From an uncultured Myxococcales bacterium (lineage in GTDB: Bacteria > Myxococcota_A > UBA9042): a stretch of DNA of 34,258 nucleotides. A program made the position numbers and the translations under genes. Of the stretch, positions 15,467 to 23,876 are shown in pieces. The DNA lies in the NCBI GenBank assembly GCA_903919145.1, contig CAIXGW010000328.1, forward strand, positions 1 through 34,258, given 5' to 3'. The notes beneath the pieces are model-generated. The model made no database searches, was not told the DNA's origin, and worked only from the letters and a program-made list of their open reading frames with translations. Positions within the stretch are counted from its first letter, which is position 1. Each line of letters begins with the position of its first letter.

Positions 15467-16534
15467 ATGGCCATGAAGAAGATGCTGTTGAATTGCCTAC
15501 CTTTGCTGCTTGCAGGGGCTGTGGCCGCTGGCACTCTGCTCCAGCCCGTCGCCGCTCGGGCGGCAGTGGCCTCCACGGCGATGCAGTGGTCGAGCTCTGC
15601 GTTTAGCGACAACAGCCAAGCGGTCGAGCACGTCACCATCCGCGGCCAGAACAGCGCCGGGCACGCCACTTTTGTGCGCTTTTCGGTAGCCAATGCCGGC
15701 TTCAAGCGCGGCACCCTGCAAGTGACTTTTCGCCAAGAGTCGCCCCAGGGCACGTTCTATGGCGAAGAGAGCTACACCAAGGGCAACTACACCGTGAGCG
15801 GCGGAAAGCTCAGCATTGTCGCCGGCAAGCACAGCCTCGCCGTCAATGCGGGTGTGCTGACGGCGAATTTTGACTACGGCCACACCACCGCCACCGTCAC
15901 CTTGACCAGCGGGATGACGCCGTTCTCTGTGGTCGACAAGGGCGGCGACGGCTACATCTGGCGCGAGCTGTCGGCGCCGATGGGCAAGATCGCGGTCAGC
16001 TGCACCAGCGGGGCCAAGAAGTACGACGCCACCGGCACCGCCTTTGCCGTGCACGAGGCCTCAACGGTCACGGCCCACCAGATCTATGACAAAGCCCTGC
16101 GCGTCTCCAGCTTTGGCGGGGCGTTTGTCCTGGTCGACTACATTGTGCTGCCCAAGAGCCGCGGCAACCGCCCGCTTGGCTTCTTGGTGGTGACGGGCAA
16201 GGGCGCCTACTTTGCCGGCGAAGTGACCAAAGAGGTGCGGGAGGCAGAGAAGGTTGAGAGCGGCACCGACTACCGCGTGCCCTATCTGATCAACATCTTG
16301 GCCAAGCGCGGCGGTGCGCGGGCGGCGATCAAGCTGACGGGTGAAAAGCAGGTCGGCCGCGAAGACGATCTGGCGGATCTGAACTGGGCGGCCCGCAAGG
16401 CCGTGGGGGCGCTGATGCACCCGATCACCTATACCATCAAGGCGGCGGCGGCGATTGAAGTGCAGGCCAAGGCCGAAGAGCCGGCGGTGGTGCTTGACGC
16501 AGCGGTGCGCTACAAGTACGCCCAGACCCGCTGA
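15467..16534 (+). CDS. Secreted or periplasmic protein of unknown function, all-beta
   Basis: A 355-residue protein with a clear Sec signal: Lys-Lys near the start, a Leu/Ala core at about residues 7-26 and a probable Ala-Arg-Ala cleavage near residue 32. The mature part has alternating hydrophobic beta-strand patterns with many Gly, Ser and Thr and a single internal Cys. The phrases Gly-Thr-Phe-Tyr-Gly-Glu-Glu-Ser-Tyr in the first half and His-Glu-Ala-Ser-Thr-Val-Thr-Ala-His-Gln in the second give a two-part look that recalls the double lipocalin-like fold of the AttH/CrtC/Svf1 group. This is only a weak impression and I do not assign the family. ATG 15473 is an equally possible start (6 nt downstream). 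It lies between an exporter pair and a metallo-hydrolase on the same strand. Confidence 0.7.
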   Translation: MAMKKMLLNCLPLLLAGAVAAGTLLQPVAARAAVASTAMQWSSSAFSDNSQAVEHVTIRGQNSAGHATFVRFSVANAGFKRGTLQVTFRQESPQGTFYGEESYTKGNYTVSGGKLSIVAGKHSLAVNAGVLTANFDYGHTTATVTLTSGMTPFSVVDKGGDGYIWRELSAPMGKIAVSCTSGAKKYDATGTAFAVHEASTVTAHQIYDKALRVSSFGGAFVLVDYIVLPKSRGNRPLGFLVVTGKGAYFAGEVTKEVREAEKVESGTDYRVPYLINILAKRGGARAAIKLTGEKQVGREDDLADLNWAARKAVGALMHPITYTIKAAAAIEVQAKAEEPAVVLDAAVRYKYAQTR

Positions 16535-16552
16535 AGTCGGGGCGGATGGGCC

Positions 16553-17512
16553 ATGGGCCGCGACCAGTCTCTACAGGCGCCCCCTGCGCAACAGCCCACC
16601 GCGCAGGCCCTGCGTCCCCCTGCCTCTGGCCTGCTGCAGCGGCTGACCACCGCTGTTCCAGAGTCCCTTTATCATCAACAAGATCGACCGCCCGAGCAGA
16701 CGCGCCTGGCGCTGCAGTGGCTGGGCACCGCCGGCTTTCGCCTGCTCTGCCAGGGTCACCACCTGTGGTTTGATCCGCACCTGTCTCGCCACAGCCTGAG
16801 CCAGCTGGCCCTGGGCCGCATCGCTCCTGACCCGCTGCGGATCCGCGCCGACGTCGACCGCGCTGACGCCATTGCCGTGGGCCACAGCCACTTTGACCAC
16901 GCCCTTGACGCGCCGGCCATCGCCAAGCTGCACGGCTCGCGGGTCTATGGCGCCAGCGACACGCTGAACTACTGCCGCGGCGCCGGGCTTGAGGAAAGCC
17001 AGCTCTTTGAGATCCAAGGCGATGGTCGCGTCTATGCCGAGGGACCCTTTCAGCTGACCGGCTACCGCTCTGAGCACAGCCCGTTTCTGGCCGGCAAGGT
17101 CCCCTTTCCGGGGCGGATCGCCAAGCCCTTGGTGGCACCGGCGCCGATCTCGGCGTGGCGGGTCGGCCAGGTGCTGACCTTGCACGCCCAGTGCTGTGGC
17201 GGCAGTGTCCATCACGTGGGCTCGGCGGCGCTGGTGGAGGCCGAGCTGCGCGGCGTGCAAGCCGATGTGGTGCTGGCCTGTACCATCGGTCGCCACGCAA
17301 CGCCGCAATTTGCCAGGCGCTTGGTCGAGTGCCTGCGCCCCAAGGTGTTGATTCCTTGCCACTGGGATCAGTTCTGGCGGCCGATCGATGCCCCGGTCAA
17401 GCAGATCCCCGGCAACGACCTGCAGGGGTTTCTCAACGAAGTCGCGGCGGTGCCGGGAGCGCCAGAGGTGCGGGTCCTGCCGATGCGCGGCTGGACGACG
17501 ATTGCCGCTTAG
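16553..17512 (+). CDS. Metallo-beta-lactamase-fold hydrolase (UlaG/COG2220-like)
   Basis: A 319-residue protein with the metal-binding signature His111-x-His113-x-Asp115-His116 (Gly-His-Ser-His-Phe-Asp-His). Further candidate metal ligands lie in His-His-Val-Gly-Ser (around residue 222) and Cys-His-Trp-Asp (around residue 280). The lack of a signal peptide implies cytoplasmic action. The segment Trp-Leu-Gly-Thr-Ala-Gly-Phe at 56-62 is typical of the UlaG-like branch, whose members act as lactonases, phosphodiesterases or N-acyl-phosphatidylethanolamine phospholipase D. The first 45 residues are Gln/Pro-rich and unconserved, so the true start could be internal. The next gene, another predicted phosphodiester-cleaving protein, starts 17 nt downstream. 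Confidence 0.8.
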   Translation: MGRDQSLQAPPAQQPTAQALRPPASGLLQRLTTAVPESLYHQQDRPPEQTRLALQWLGTAGFRLLCQGHHLWFDPHLSRHSLSQLALGRIAPDPLRIRADVDRADAIAVGHSHFDHALDAPAIAKLHGSRVYGASDTLNYCRGAGLEESQLFEIQGDGRVYAEGPFQLTGYRSEHSPFLAGKVPFPGRIAKPLVAPAPISAWRVGQVLTLHAQCCGGSVHHVGSAALVEAELRGVQADVVLACTIGRHATPQFARRLVECLRPKVLIPCHWDQFWRPIDAPVKQIPGNDLQGFLNEVAAVPGAPEVRVLPMRGWTTIAA

Positions 17513-17528
17513 GCTTGGCGGAGGCAAC

Positions 17529-18509
17529 GTGGAGAAACTGCTGATACGTCTGGTGATCGCCGGTCTCGCCGCGCTGGCGGTGGCTTGTGCCCAGGATCCA
17601 GCGCCGCTACAGCCCACGGCAGCGCCGGCGGATGCCCTGGCCGACGCCAACAGCGCCGCCGAAACCGCCGCGGAGATCGCCGAGGTGGTCGCTCCACTGC
17701 CGGCCTGCAACGGCTCGCCGCTGCTGTGCGACCGCCCGCTGGACCAGGTGGCCTTTGCCGCGGCTCACAACGCCATGTCGGCCGCCGACGCCGGCTGGGC
17801 CCTGCCCAACCACCCGCACGGCATGATCCAGCAGCTTGAAGACGGGATCCGGGCCTTCCTTATCGATCTGCACACCTATGACGTGGAAGACGGGGTCATG
17901 CCGATGGGCGAGACCGCGCTGTGCCACGGCTACTGCGTGCTGGGCGCAGAGAAGTGGAGCGACGCCGCGACCAAGATCAACACCTGGCTTACAGTTCATC
18001 CGCGCGAAGTGTTGGTGTTCATCATTGAAGACGCGGTGGCGGTGGCCAAGATCCAGGAGGGCCTGGGCGCTGGCGGCCTGCTGCCGCGGGTCTACGCCCA
18101 CCCGCCGGGGCAGGGCTGGCCCACCCTGAACCAGCTGATCGCCCAAGAGAAGCGCGTGGTCGTGATGACCCAGTCGTCGCCCAAGCCCAACGCACCGGCC
18201 TGGCAGCACGGCTACCACGACGTCCTGTTTGACAATCCCTATGCCGCTGAGAAGGTGGGCGATTTTTCATGCGAGGTGCTGCGCGGCAGCTCGACGCATG
18301 CCCTGGCGTTACTCAACCACTTTCTTACCAAGGGGTTAGAGAGTCACCAGACGCTCTCCGCCGTGGCCAACACCCAAGCCGAGCTGGGCGCCCACGCGGA
18401 AAAATGCCGCAAGCAATGGGGACGCCAAATCAATTTCGTGGCGGTCGACTGGTACACCACCGGCGCCGTGCTGAACGTCGTGCGTCAGCTCAACGGCCTG
18501 CCCAATTGA
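17529..18509 (+). CDS. PI-PLC X-domain-like phosphodiesterase, predicted lipoprotein
   Basis: A 326-residue protein starting at GTG 17529, preceded by GGAGG with a 4-nt spacer; longer frames upstream overlap the hydrolase gene. The N-terminus Val-Glu-Lys-Leu-Leu then hydrophobic Leu-Ala-Val-Ala-Cys20 is a lipoprotein signal, followed by an Ala/Pro linker. The catalytic domain has the PI-PLC-like TIM-barrel motifs: His80 in Ala-Ala-His-Asn-Ala-Met-Ser, Asp114-Leu-His-Thr-Tyr and His133 in Leu-Cys-His-Gly-Tyr-Cys. By family analogy the two His act as general acid and base on a phosphodiester lipid or glycan; the substrate is not known. Paired Cys in the domain suggest an extracytoplasmic disulfide protein. 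Likely cotranscribed with the preceding hydrolase. Confidence 0.8.
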   Translation: MEKLLIRLVIAGLAALAVACAQDPAPLQPTAAPADALADANSAAETAAEIAEVVAPLPACNGSPLLCDRPLDQVAFAAAHNAMSAADAGWALPNHPHGMIQQLEDGIRAFLIDLHTYDVEDGVMPMGETALCHGYCVLGAEKWSDAATKINTWLTVHPREVLVFIIEDAVAVAKIQEGLGAGGLLPRVYAHPPGQGWPTLNQLIAQEKRVVVMTQSSPKPNAPAWQHGYHDVLFDNPYAAEKVGDFSCEVLRGSSTHALALLNHFLTKGLESHQTLSAVANTQAELGAHAEKCRKQWGRQINFVAVDWYTTGAVLNVVRQLNGLPN

Positions 18510-18576
18510 GGGCGGCACATCGACAGAACCGGCATGGCAGCGCAGGAACCACAGCGCAGTCTACGAGCTTGCTATT

Positions 18577-18596
18577 TGTCAATTGACATCTGTCAA
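18577..18596. promoter_or_regulatory. Palindromic site at a convergent gene junction
   Basis: TGTCAATTGACA (18577-18588) is a perfect 12-bp palindrome. It overlaps a second inverted repeat TTGAC-N4-GTCAA (18583-18596). The site spans the stop codon of the M20 peptidase gene, facing the PI-PLC-like gene. A related TTGAC-N4-GTCAA occurs at 29641-29654, also between convergent genes. Its function is unknown. Confidence 0.35.
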
Positions 18597-19754
18597 CTTC
18601 GGCAACCCACCCGCCGGCAGCGCCAGCAGGGCCAGCGCCACCAGCTTGGCCCTCTCGACGATCGAGTGCTTCTGGATCCGCTCTTCCAGCGTATGCGGGT
18701 GCTCGCCGACCGGCCCCAGCCCATCGATGGTCGGGATCCCCAGCGCCGCCGTGAAGTTGGCGTCTGATCCCCCGCCCGTGTCCTCGCTACCCAGGGTGAT
18801 GCCGTGCTCGGTCGCCACCCGCTGAAAGTGGCTGATCAGCTGGTCGCACGCGGCATTGCGCTGCCACGGCGGTCGGCCAATGCCCCCCAAGACGTCGACA
18901 CGGGCGCCTTTCACCGGCGGCTGGCTGCAGATCTCGCGGATCCGCCCCTCTACCCTCAGGCCCTCGGCCACGGTAGAGACGCGCACGTCGACCTCGATCT
19001 TGGCTTCGTCGGGGACCACATTGCGCTTGGTGCCGCCCTTGATGACGCCGACATTGACGGTAGTGCCCGCCGAGCTGTTGCTCAGGTCGTTGATCTCCAA
19101 CAGTAGCTTGGCGATCCCGACGATCGCATTGACGCCAGCGTTGTGATCCATGCCGGCGTGGGCCGCCTTGCCGTGGACGGTAATGAAGAACCGCCCGACG
19201 CCCGAGCGCGATCGCACCACCGCCCCGGTCTTTCGGCCGATCTCAAAGTCCAGACACAGATCGCGGCCGACGGCGTGCTGCTCGATCAGGTCGCGCGAAG
19301 TCGGCGACTGCACCTCTTCATCGGCGTTGTGCAGGCACAGCCAATCGAAATCGCCCAGCTTGCCCGCGTGGTTCAGCGCGTCCATGGCCGCCTGCGCCAC
19401 AACCAGGCCGCCCTTCATATCGCCAACGCCCGGACCACCCAGCCAGCCGCCCATCTCCTGGTAGGACTGGAACGGCGAAGTGCTGTCATACACGGTGTCA
19501 AAATGGCCAAGGATCAGCAGCTTGGGGGCGTTGGCCCGGGTCGCCGCCCGCCGCGCCAGCAGGTGGACCATGTCGCCAGGGCGCTGGATTCGCTCGCAAG
19601 AGAAGCCCAGACCGCGGTAGACCGCCTCCAGTTGCTCCAAACACGCCATCCGCCCAGCGGGATTGTCCAGGCCGCTGTTGGTATCGACCAGCTTGCGCAG
19701 CCGGCTCAGGTAGGTCTGCTCGCGGTGTTCTAGAAAGTAAATCAGGGGATCCAT
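18579..19754 (-). CDS. M20-family metallopeptidase (carboxypeptidase G2-like)
   Basis: A 391-residue protein starting at ATG 19754, preceded by AAGGAAG; the upstream frame is unconserved. It has the full two-zinc set of the M20 clan: His84 and Asp86 (Gly-His-Phe-Asp-Thr-Val), bridging Asp112 (Gly-Val-Gly-Asp-Met-Lys-Gly-Gly), catalytic Glu146 with Glu147 (Asn-Ala-Asp-Glu-Glu), Glu171, and a late His in Gly-Glu-His-Pro-His. The dimerisation-domain segment His-Gly-Lys-Ala-Ala-His-Ala-Gly is present. Glutamate carboxypeptidase-like members remove C-terminal residues from peptides or folates. No signal peptide is seen, so it is probably cytoplasmic. The YaeQ gene lies 74 bp upstream in the same direction. 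Confidence 0.88.
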   Translation of the reverse strand: MDPLIYFLEHREQTYLSRLRKLVDTNSGLDNPAGRMACLEQLEAVYRGLGFSCERIQRPGDMVHLLARRAATRANAPKLLILGHFDTVYDSTSPFQSYQEMGGWLGGPGVGDMKGGLVVAQAAMDALNHAGKLGDFDWLCLHNADEEVQSPTSRDLIEQHAVGRDLCLDFEIGRKTGAVVRSRSGVGRFFITVHGKAAHAGMDHNAGVNAIVGIAKLLLEINDLSNSSAGTTVNVGVIKGGTKRNVVPDEAKIEVDVRVSTVAEGLRVEGRIREICSQPPVKGARVDVLGGIGRPPWQRNAACDQLISHFQRVATEHGITLGSEDTGGGSDANFTAALGIPTIDGLGPVGEHPHTLEERIQKHSIVERAKLVALALLALPAGGLPKLTDVN

Positions 19755-19828
19755 GGCTTCCTTGGTCAAAAGTGGCTGCGCCGGAGCAAGAGAGTCGGCG
19801 TCGTGGGGCGGCGTGGGCTGGGGACGGC

Positions 19829-20398
19829 TTAGCGCTGGGCGCCGTGCGGCGAGATCGGAATGCGCTCTGGCTGGCACTGATGGGTGTGGCCATCGCTGTC
19901 GAGGTAGAGGGTACCCTCAGAGATGGTTGCACTCCAAGTCATGCTGCGGTTGCCCACGGACTCCAGCCACTCCATGAATTCGCGGGGAATCAGATAGATC
20001 TCGACCTGATCCAGGTGGCGCGGCCGCTGGCCAAGGATTTCCTTGCGCAGGGTCGCGGCCTCCGTCTCGTCGGCAAATAGCCCAATGAAGCGGGCCGTCT
20101 TGGTGCGGCCCAGCGCCTTGGTCAGGCGCTTGATCGGCGGCGGGCCGCACTCGATCCACAGGCTCAGGGCCCCGGTCAGGTCGTCGGCCTGCAGATCGGC
20201 CTCGTGGGCGTCGATCCAGCCCTGGGTGTCGCGCAGGCGCTCGTCAAAAAACAGCGTCCAGGCCAAGAAGCGCAGCAGCACATGCTCATCTGGCTCGTCT
20301 GGGTGCTGGGCGGTAGAAAGAACCTTGGTGGCGTAGACCTCGCGATCGAGATCGGAAAGGATCAGCCGCACTTGACAGCGAAACGGCGTGCCACTCAT
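19829..20398 (-). CDS. yaeQ: YaeQ family protein
   Basis: A 189-residue protein, the usual YaeQ length. It shows the family's order of conserved blocks: Leu-Asp-Arg-Glu-Val-Tyr-Ala-Thr-Lys near residue 20, His-Pro-Asp-Glu-Pro-Asp-Glu-His near 35, and Trp-Ile-Glu-Cys-Gly-x-Pro then Lys-Arg-Leu-Thr-Lys-Ala at about 80-93. YaeQ has a PD-(D/E)xK nuclease-like fold; its biological role is not settled. ATG 20398 has GGGGAG about 7 nt upstream and matches the family start, whereas the longer frame adds 30 Arg-rich residues. Confidence 0.88.
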   Translation of the reverse strand: MSGTPFRCQVRLILSDLDREVYATKVLSTAQHPDEPDEHVLLRFLAWTLFFDERLRDTQGWIDAHEADLQADDLTGALSLWIECGPPPIKRLTKALGRTKTARFIGLFADETEAATLRKEILGQRPRHLDQVEIYLIPREFMEWLESVGNRSMTWSATISEGTLYLDSDGHTHQCQPERIPISPHGAQR

Positions 20399-20578
20399 GG
20401 CTGGCTCCCCGGTCGCACGGGGCGACCGAGGCGGCAGTCTACACGATCGGCACAGCCTGCAGCGGCCCTGGCCGTGGGCTGCGGCCATGCTGTGTCAGCA
20501 ATTCGTCGGGCGCAGCCGTCGGCCGGGCATTGCATCGGCCCTCCTTTGAAAAATGTAGGGAATATCAACAAGTAGTGC

Positions 20579-22462
20579 ATGGCTGCGCCGGCATTGAGCT
20601 TGGGGTGGCCCCGAGCGTCGCGGCCGCAACAGCGGTCACAGCCTGATCTCTGGACCGGGTCAGACCGTTGGCGGCAGCAGCAGCTGGGGCGCCACCAAGC
20701 CCGACCCGCGGCGGCTTGGGCTGTGGCTGGCTGCCCTGCAAGTTGCGCTGGACAACCCCACGCCTTTGCGCTACTTCACAGGGAATCCCAGTCCACTGGG
20801 CGGGTCGAGGGTCGCTTGGGCAACCGCAAGGGCATTTCAGGTCGGCGCTGGTGGTCTATTGGGGGGGCGCTGCTGGCCCTGCTGCTGATCGCGGGCACGG
20901 CGCTGGCCGATGAACCCGGCGAGGTCGAGTACCGCCGCAGCCCCCACGCTGGGTTGGCCGAACGCGCCGCCAAGGCCTACCTGGCCAAAGGCAATCTGGG
21001 CCGGACGATCAATTGGGTGGAGCGGATGGTGCGCTCGCCCGGGGTGACACCGGATCAGCTGGCGTGGGCGGCCAAGGTGCGCGGCGATCTGCGCTGGCGG
21101 CTGGTAGATCTGGGCCTGGGCCCCTTCAGCATCACGGTTTCTCCGCCCACGGCCAGTGTGTCGATCGACGGCCGCGACTTGTTGCCCATCACCGGTAACC
21201 ACCTGGTATGGCTGCAGGAAGGCTCGCACCAGCTGCTCGTCGCCGCCGCCGATCACGCCCCCTCAGAGCAGATGGTCACGGTGGCGCGCGGCGAAAAGCG
21301 CAGCCTGGACGTGCGGCTGGCAATCTCGCGGCTGCCGCTGCTGCGCCTGAAGGTCACGCCCGTTGCCAACCTGTGGATCGACGGCAAGGCGATGGGCTCC
21401 ACCGCCCGCGACTCGGTGTCGGTGGCGCCGGGCGAGCACATTGTAGAGCTGCGGGCCAGCGGTTATCAGTCTTGGGTGGGCACGTTGCAGCTGGCCATGG
21501 GTCAAGAGCAACGCCTGGAGATCAACCTGCAACCTCTGGAGCAAGCCGCGGGCCAGCCGGGCAGGGTGGCGTCTGATGTGCGCCGACCGGTGACCCAGCA
21601 AGAGAAGGTCGAAAGCGCCGAGCGCGGTCCGGAGCTCACCCGCGGACCCCAGGTCGCCTCGCGCTTGGACGGTGGGACGCTGGGCAACCAAGCGGCCGGA
21701 AAGACCATAGAGACCCCAAAGGCCCGGGCGCAGGTGGCCAATGGCGATGGCGCAGCCGCTGACGTCGACGCGCCGGCGCCGCCTGCACAGGGCCAGGTAG
21801 CCGATGTCGAAGTGGAGCAAAGCAGCCCAGAGCCTGCAGGATCGGCGTGGTCGGACACCACCAAGGGCTGGCTGCTTGGCGGCACTGGGCTGGCGCTGCT
21901 GGCTGGCGGGGCGGGTTACGCAGTCCTGGCCACGCAAGAGGCCGAGGCAGCCAACCAGCTGCCCTACGGGGACCCGACGTATGAAGAGGCCTACAAAGCA
22001 GCGGCCGGGCGGACCTACATCGGTTATGGCGCGCTGGGCACTGGCGCCCTGCTCAGCGGCTGGGGAGCCTACTATCTGTTTGGCAACCAGGGGTTGTCCA
22101 GGTCAGGCAAGGGGCTGCTGCTGGTGGGCAGCGGCGCCGTCGCGGCGGGGCTGGGCGTGTGGATGCGCGCCGCCGCCGCCACAACGCTGGCCAGCGCCGG
22201 CGATTTTGCCGCCAGCCACCCAGAGTACCAGCGCCGCACCGAGCTGGCCGCGCGCGACCTGATCGCGGCCTATGCGGTGGCCGGAGCCGGTGCCGCAGTC
22301 GTCGGCGCTGGTGCGTGGTTGCTGTTCACTGGTAGCGGCTCCAGCACGGCCAGCAGCGACGCCAAGATCGCGCCAGAGAGCGCTGGGTTGGTGCGCAGCT
22401 GGTCGGTGACCCCCCTGTTCAGCGCCCACAGTGCTGGGGCGATGCTGGGCGTCACCTTCTAG
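20579..22462 (+). CDS. PEGA-domain membrane protein (start uncertain)
   Basis: The open frame holds 627 codons from ATG 20579. The first 85 residues are Arg/Gln/Pro-rich, unconserved in look and have no ribosome site. A signal-like segment (Arg-Arg-Trp-Trp then hydrophobic 93-110, Ala-Leu-Ala-Asp) then begins the recognisable protein. The only other usual in-frame start before it is GTG 20723, so the true start may be there or at a rare codon such as ATT 20834. After the signal come a short helical stretch, two PEGA domains (about 183-248 and 255-318, each with a Val-Ser-Ile-Asp-Gly or Leu-Trp-Ile-Asp-Gly turn), a Gln/Ala/Glu-rich linker, and four Gly/Ala-rich membrane segments at about 430-600. 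PEGA domains usually sit on surface or envelope proteins. Confidence 0.75.
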   Translation: MAAPALSLGWPRASRPQQRSQPDLWTGSDRWRQQQLGRHQARPAAAWAVAGCPASCAGQPHAFALLHRESQSTGRVEGRLGNRKGISGRRWWSIGGALLALLLIAGTALADEPGEVEYRRSPHAGLAERAAKAYLAKGNLGRTINWVERMVRSPGVTPDQLAWAAKVRGDLRWRLVDLGLGPFSITVSPPTASVSIDGRDLLPITGNHLVWLQEGSHQLLVAAADHAPSEQMVTVARGEKRSLDVRLAISRLPLLRLKVTPVANLWIDGKAMGSTARDSVSVAPGEHIVELRASGYQSWVGTLQLAMGQEQRLEINLQPLEQAAGQPGRVASDVRRPVTQQEKVESAERGPELTRGPQVASRLDGGTLGNQAAGKTIETPKARAQVANGDGAAADVDAPAPPAQGQVADVEVEQSSPEPAGSAWSDTTKGWLLGGTGLALLAGGAGYAVLATQEAEAANQLPYGDPTYEEAYKAAAGRTYIGYGALGTGALLSGWGAYYLFGNQGLSRSGKGLLLVGSGAVAAGLGVWMRAAAATTLASAGDFAASHPEYQRRTELAARDLIAAYAVAGAGAAVVGAGAWLLFTGSGSSTASSDAKIAPESAGLVRSWSVTPLFSAHSAGAMLGVTF

Positions 22463-22490
22463 TAGCCCCCGGGCACCCTTATGGGCTACT
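22461..22490. terminator. Hairpin between convergent PEGA and LRR genes, likely bidirectional terminator
   Basis: AGTAGCCC (22461-22468) pairs perfectly with GGGCTACT (22483-22490) around a 14-nt loop. It begins within the PEGA stop codon and ends 11 nt before the LRR stop. No T-run follows on either strand, so efficiency is uncertain. Confidence 0.5.
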
Positions 22491-22501
22491 TCGATGCCAG
22501 G

Positions 22502-23335
22502 CTACTTGACTTCAATGCGCAATCCGCCGGCCTTGAGCGGCAAGACCGCCGTCAGGTTGGCCTTCTTGGACACGCGCAGGACTCGCAGCGCCTCGTGGCC
22601 GGTCAGGGCGTCCAGCGTCTTGACGCCAGTGCCTGTGAGGTCCAGATAGCGCAGGCCTTTGAGCTCGCTCAGCGCCGCGATATCGACCAAGGCCTTGTTG
22701 CCACTCAGGTCCAGGTGCTCAAGCTGGGTCATCTTGGCGGCAAAACTGGCGTCGGTCACGCTGCCGCCGGCCAGCTCGACCTGGGTCAGGTTGGCCAGCC
22801 CAGAGAGGGCCACCGCCTCGGCCGGGGTGGCGCGGTCGATGCGAACCTTGGTCAGAGACGGCATGTCTCCCAGTGGCGCCAGCGACTTGAGCTTGAGGCA
22901 GCCCTGGAGGTGCACCGTCTGCAGGGCTGGCAGCTTGGCAAGAGGGCTCAGGTCTTCTACGGCCACGCCCAGCAGCTCGATTTTTTCTAGCTGTGTCAGG
23001 CCTTTAAAGGGGTCCAGCGAGGTGGTGCCCGGCTCGCTGGCCTTCATGGTGCGCTTGGCGGAGGCCACCCGCGCCGCCCGCACATGGCCGTCGGCAGTCC
23101 AGTCGAGGATGACATCGTTCAGGTCTGGCTTTTCTCCCTTGGGACCTTTGGGAAAAATCTGCAGCTCGCGCAGGGGGGCACGCTCTGACTCCTTGGTCGT
23201 CTCGACGGCGGGGTCGGGCGCAGCTTTGCCCGCCGCCCAAGCTGGCGCTGGCGCAGCAGCCACACCGGCCAGCAGCACCATCCAACTGCCCACTGCTGCG
23301 GCGTTGATCTTTCCGTTCTTGCCTTTGACCTGCAT
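22502..23335 (-). CDS. Secreted leucine-rich-repeat protein
   Basis: A 277-residue protein with a Sec signal (Lys-rich start, hydrophobic 15-28, probable cleavage after Ala-Trp-Ala near residue 34). From about residue 105 it carries roughly seven leucine-rich repeats of 22-24 residues, of the kind Leu-x-x-Leu-x-x-Leu-x-Leu-x-Gly/Ala-x-x-x-Val/Leu-x-x-Leu, ending at the C-terminus without a cap. Such internalin-like repeats form protein-binding solenoids; the partner is unknown. GGAGGT lies 6 nt before the ATG, and a good sigma-70 promoter precedes it. The stop faces the PEGA gene across 39 bp. Confidence 0.85.
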   Translation of the reverse strand: MQVKGKNGKINAAAVGSWMVLLAGVAAAPAPAWAAGKAAPDPAVETTKESERAPLRELQIFPKGPKGEKPDLNDVILDWTADGHVRAARVASAKRTMKASEPGTTSLDPFKGLTQLEKIELLGVAVEDLSPLAKLPALQTVHLQGCLKLKSLAPLGDMPSLTKVRIDRATPAEAVALSGLANLTQVELAGGSVTDASFAAKMTQLEHLDLSGNKALVDIAALSELKGLRYLDLTGTGVKTLDALTGHEALRVLRVSKKANLTAVLPLKAGGLRIEVK

Positions 23336-23355
23336 GTGCGTACCTCCAAGCGTGC

Positions 23356-23385
23356 AAGATAGCGCCTCTTGCGCCCTGGTATCAA
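23356..23385 (-). promoter_or_regulatory. Sigma-70-type promoter of the LRR gene
   Basis: On the minus strand TTGATA (23385-23380) and TATCTT (23361-23356) are separated by 18 nt. The start codon is 20 nt beyond the -10, leaving a very short leader with the GGAGGT ribosome site. Confidence 0.55.
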
Positions 23386-23876
23386 CCGCTGTGGGCGCTT
23401 TTTCACCCAGCCTATGCCAAATGCTCTGCTATTTTCAGCACTGGCTCTTGCGCTCGACCCCGGGGAGCCCTACACTACTGGGGCTGCGGATTCGAGCATT
23501 CGGCTGAGCCTTACCTCCCGCGCTTCCAGACCCCGGTTCCATGCCCCGCCTGGTACCTGCCCGCACTGGCCAACGCCCGTACTTGCAGCTGCCGCAAAGC
23601 TGGTGGTTGCATGAGTCTCGAAGCACACCGCAGCAGTATCAGGTGATTGGTCACCCGGGGCGAGCGATCGCCCACTGCCGACCCGGCCCGCGTCCCTTGC
23701 GGTTACCTGCCGGCCTTATTGCCAAGCCCCCTGGACAATCAGCCGTGCCGCCAGCGAACCGTGCTGGCAGGCCCAGCAGCCCCGCCGATCCGCAGCGAGC
23801 ATGTAGCTCCGCGGTTGGGCTGGGATCGTGTCGCGTTTCGCCTGCACCGCAGGGGGGCGCGCTGAAATTGGATGGA
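23386..23876 (+). other. Non-coding interval upstream of the DEAD-box helicase gene, possible long 5' leader
   Basis: About 490 bp without a convincing gene: frames here lack ribosome sites and protein-like composition, and no tRNA or known structured RNA is recognised. A candidate promoter for the helicase lies at 23448-23476 (TTGCGC, 17 nt, TACACT). If used, it would leave a leader of roughly 390 nt. The helicase frame itself stays open back to 23541, but the stretch before ATG 23877 is Pro/Arg/Ser-rich and not helicase-like. Confidence 0.4.
23448..23476 (+). promoter_or_regulatory. Candidate promoter of the DEAD-box helicase gene
   Basis: TTGCGC (23448-23453) and TACACT (23471-23476) with a 17-nt spacer resemble a vegetative sigma-70 promoter of a GC-rich bacterium. 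It lies about 400 nt before the helicase start. Confidence 0.35.

Noticed and set aside
23386..23876. tRNA, tmRNA, RNase P RNA or SRP RNA in the long interval before the helicase
   Set aside because: A short GATTCGAGC stretch resembles a T-loop, but no acceptor or anticodon stem fits, and none of the conserved cores of the other RNAs is present.
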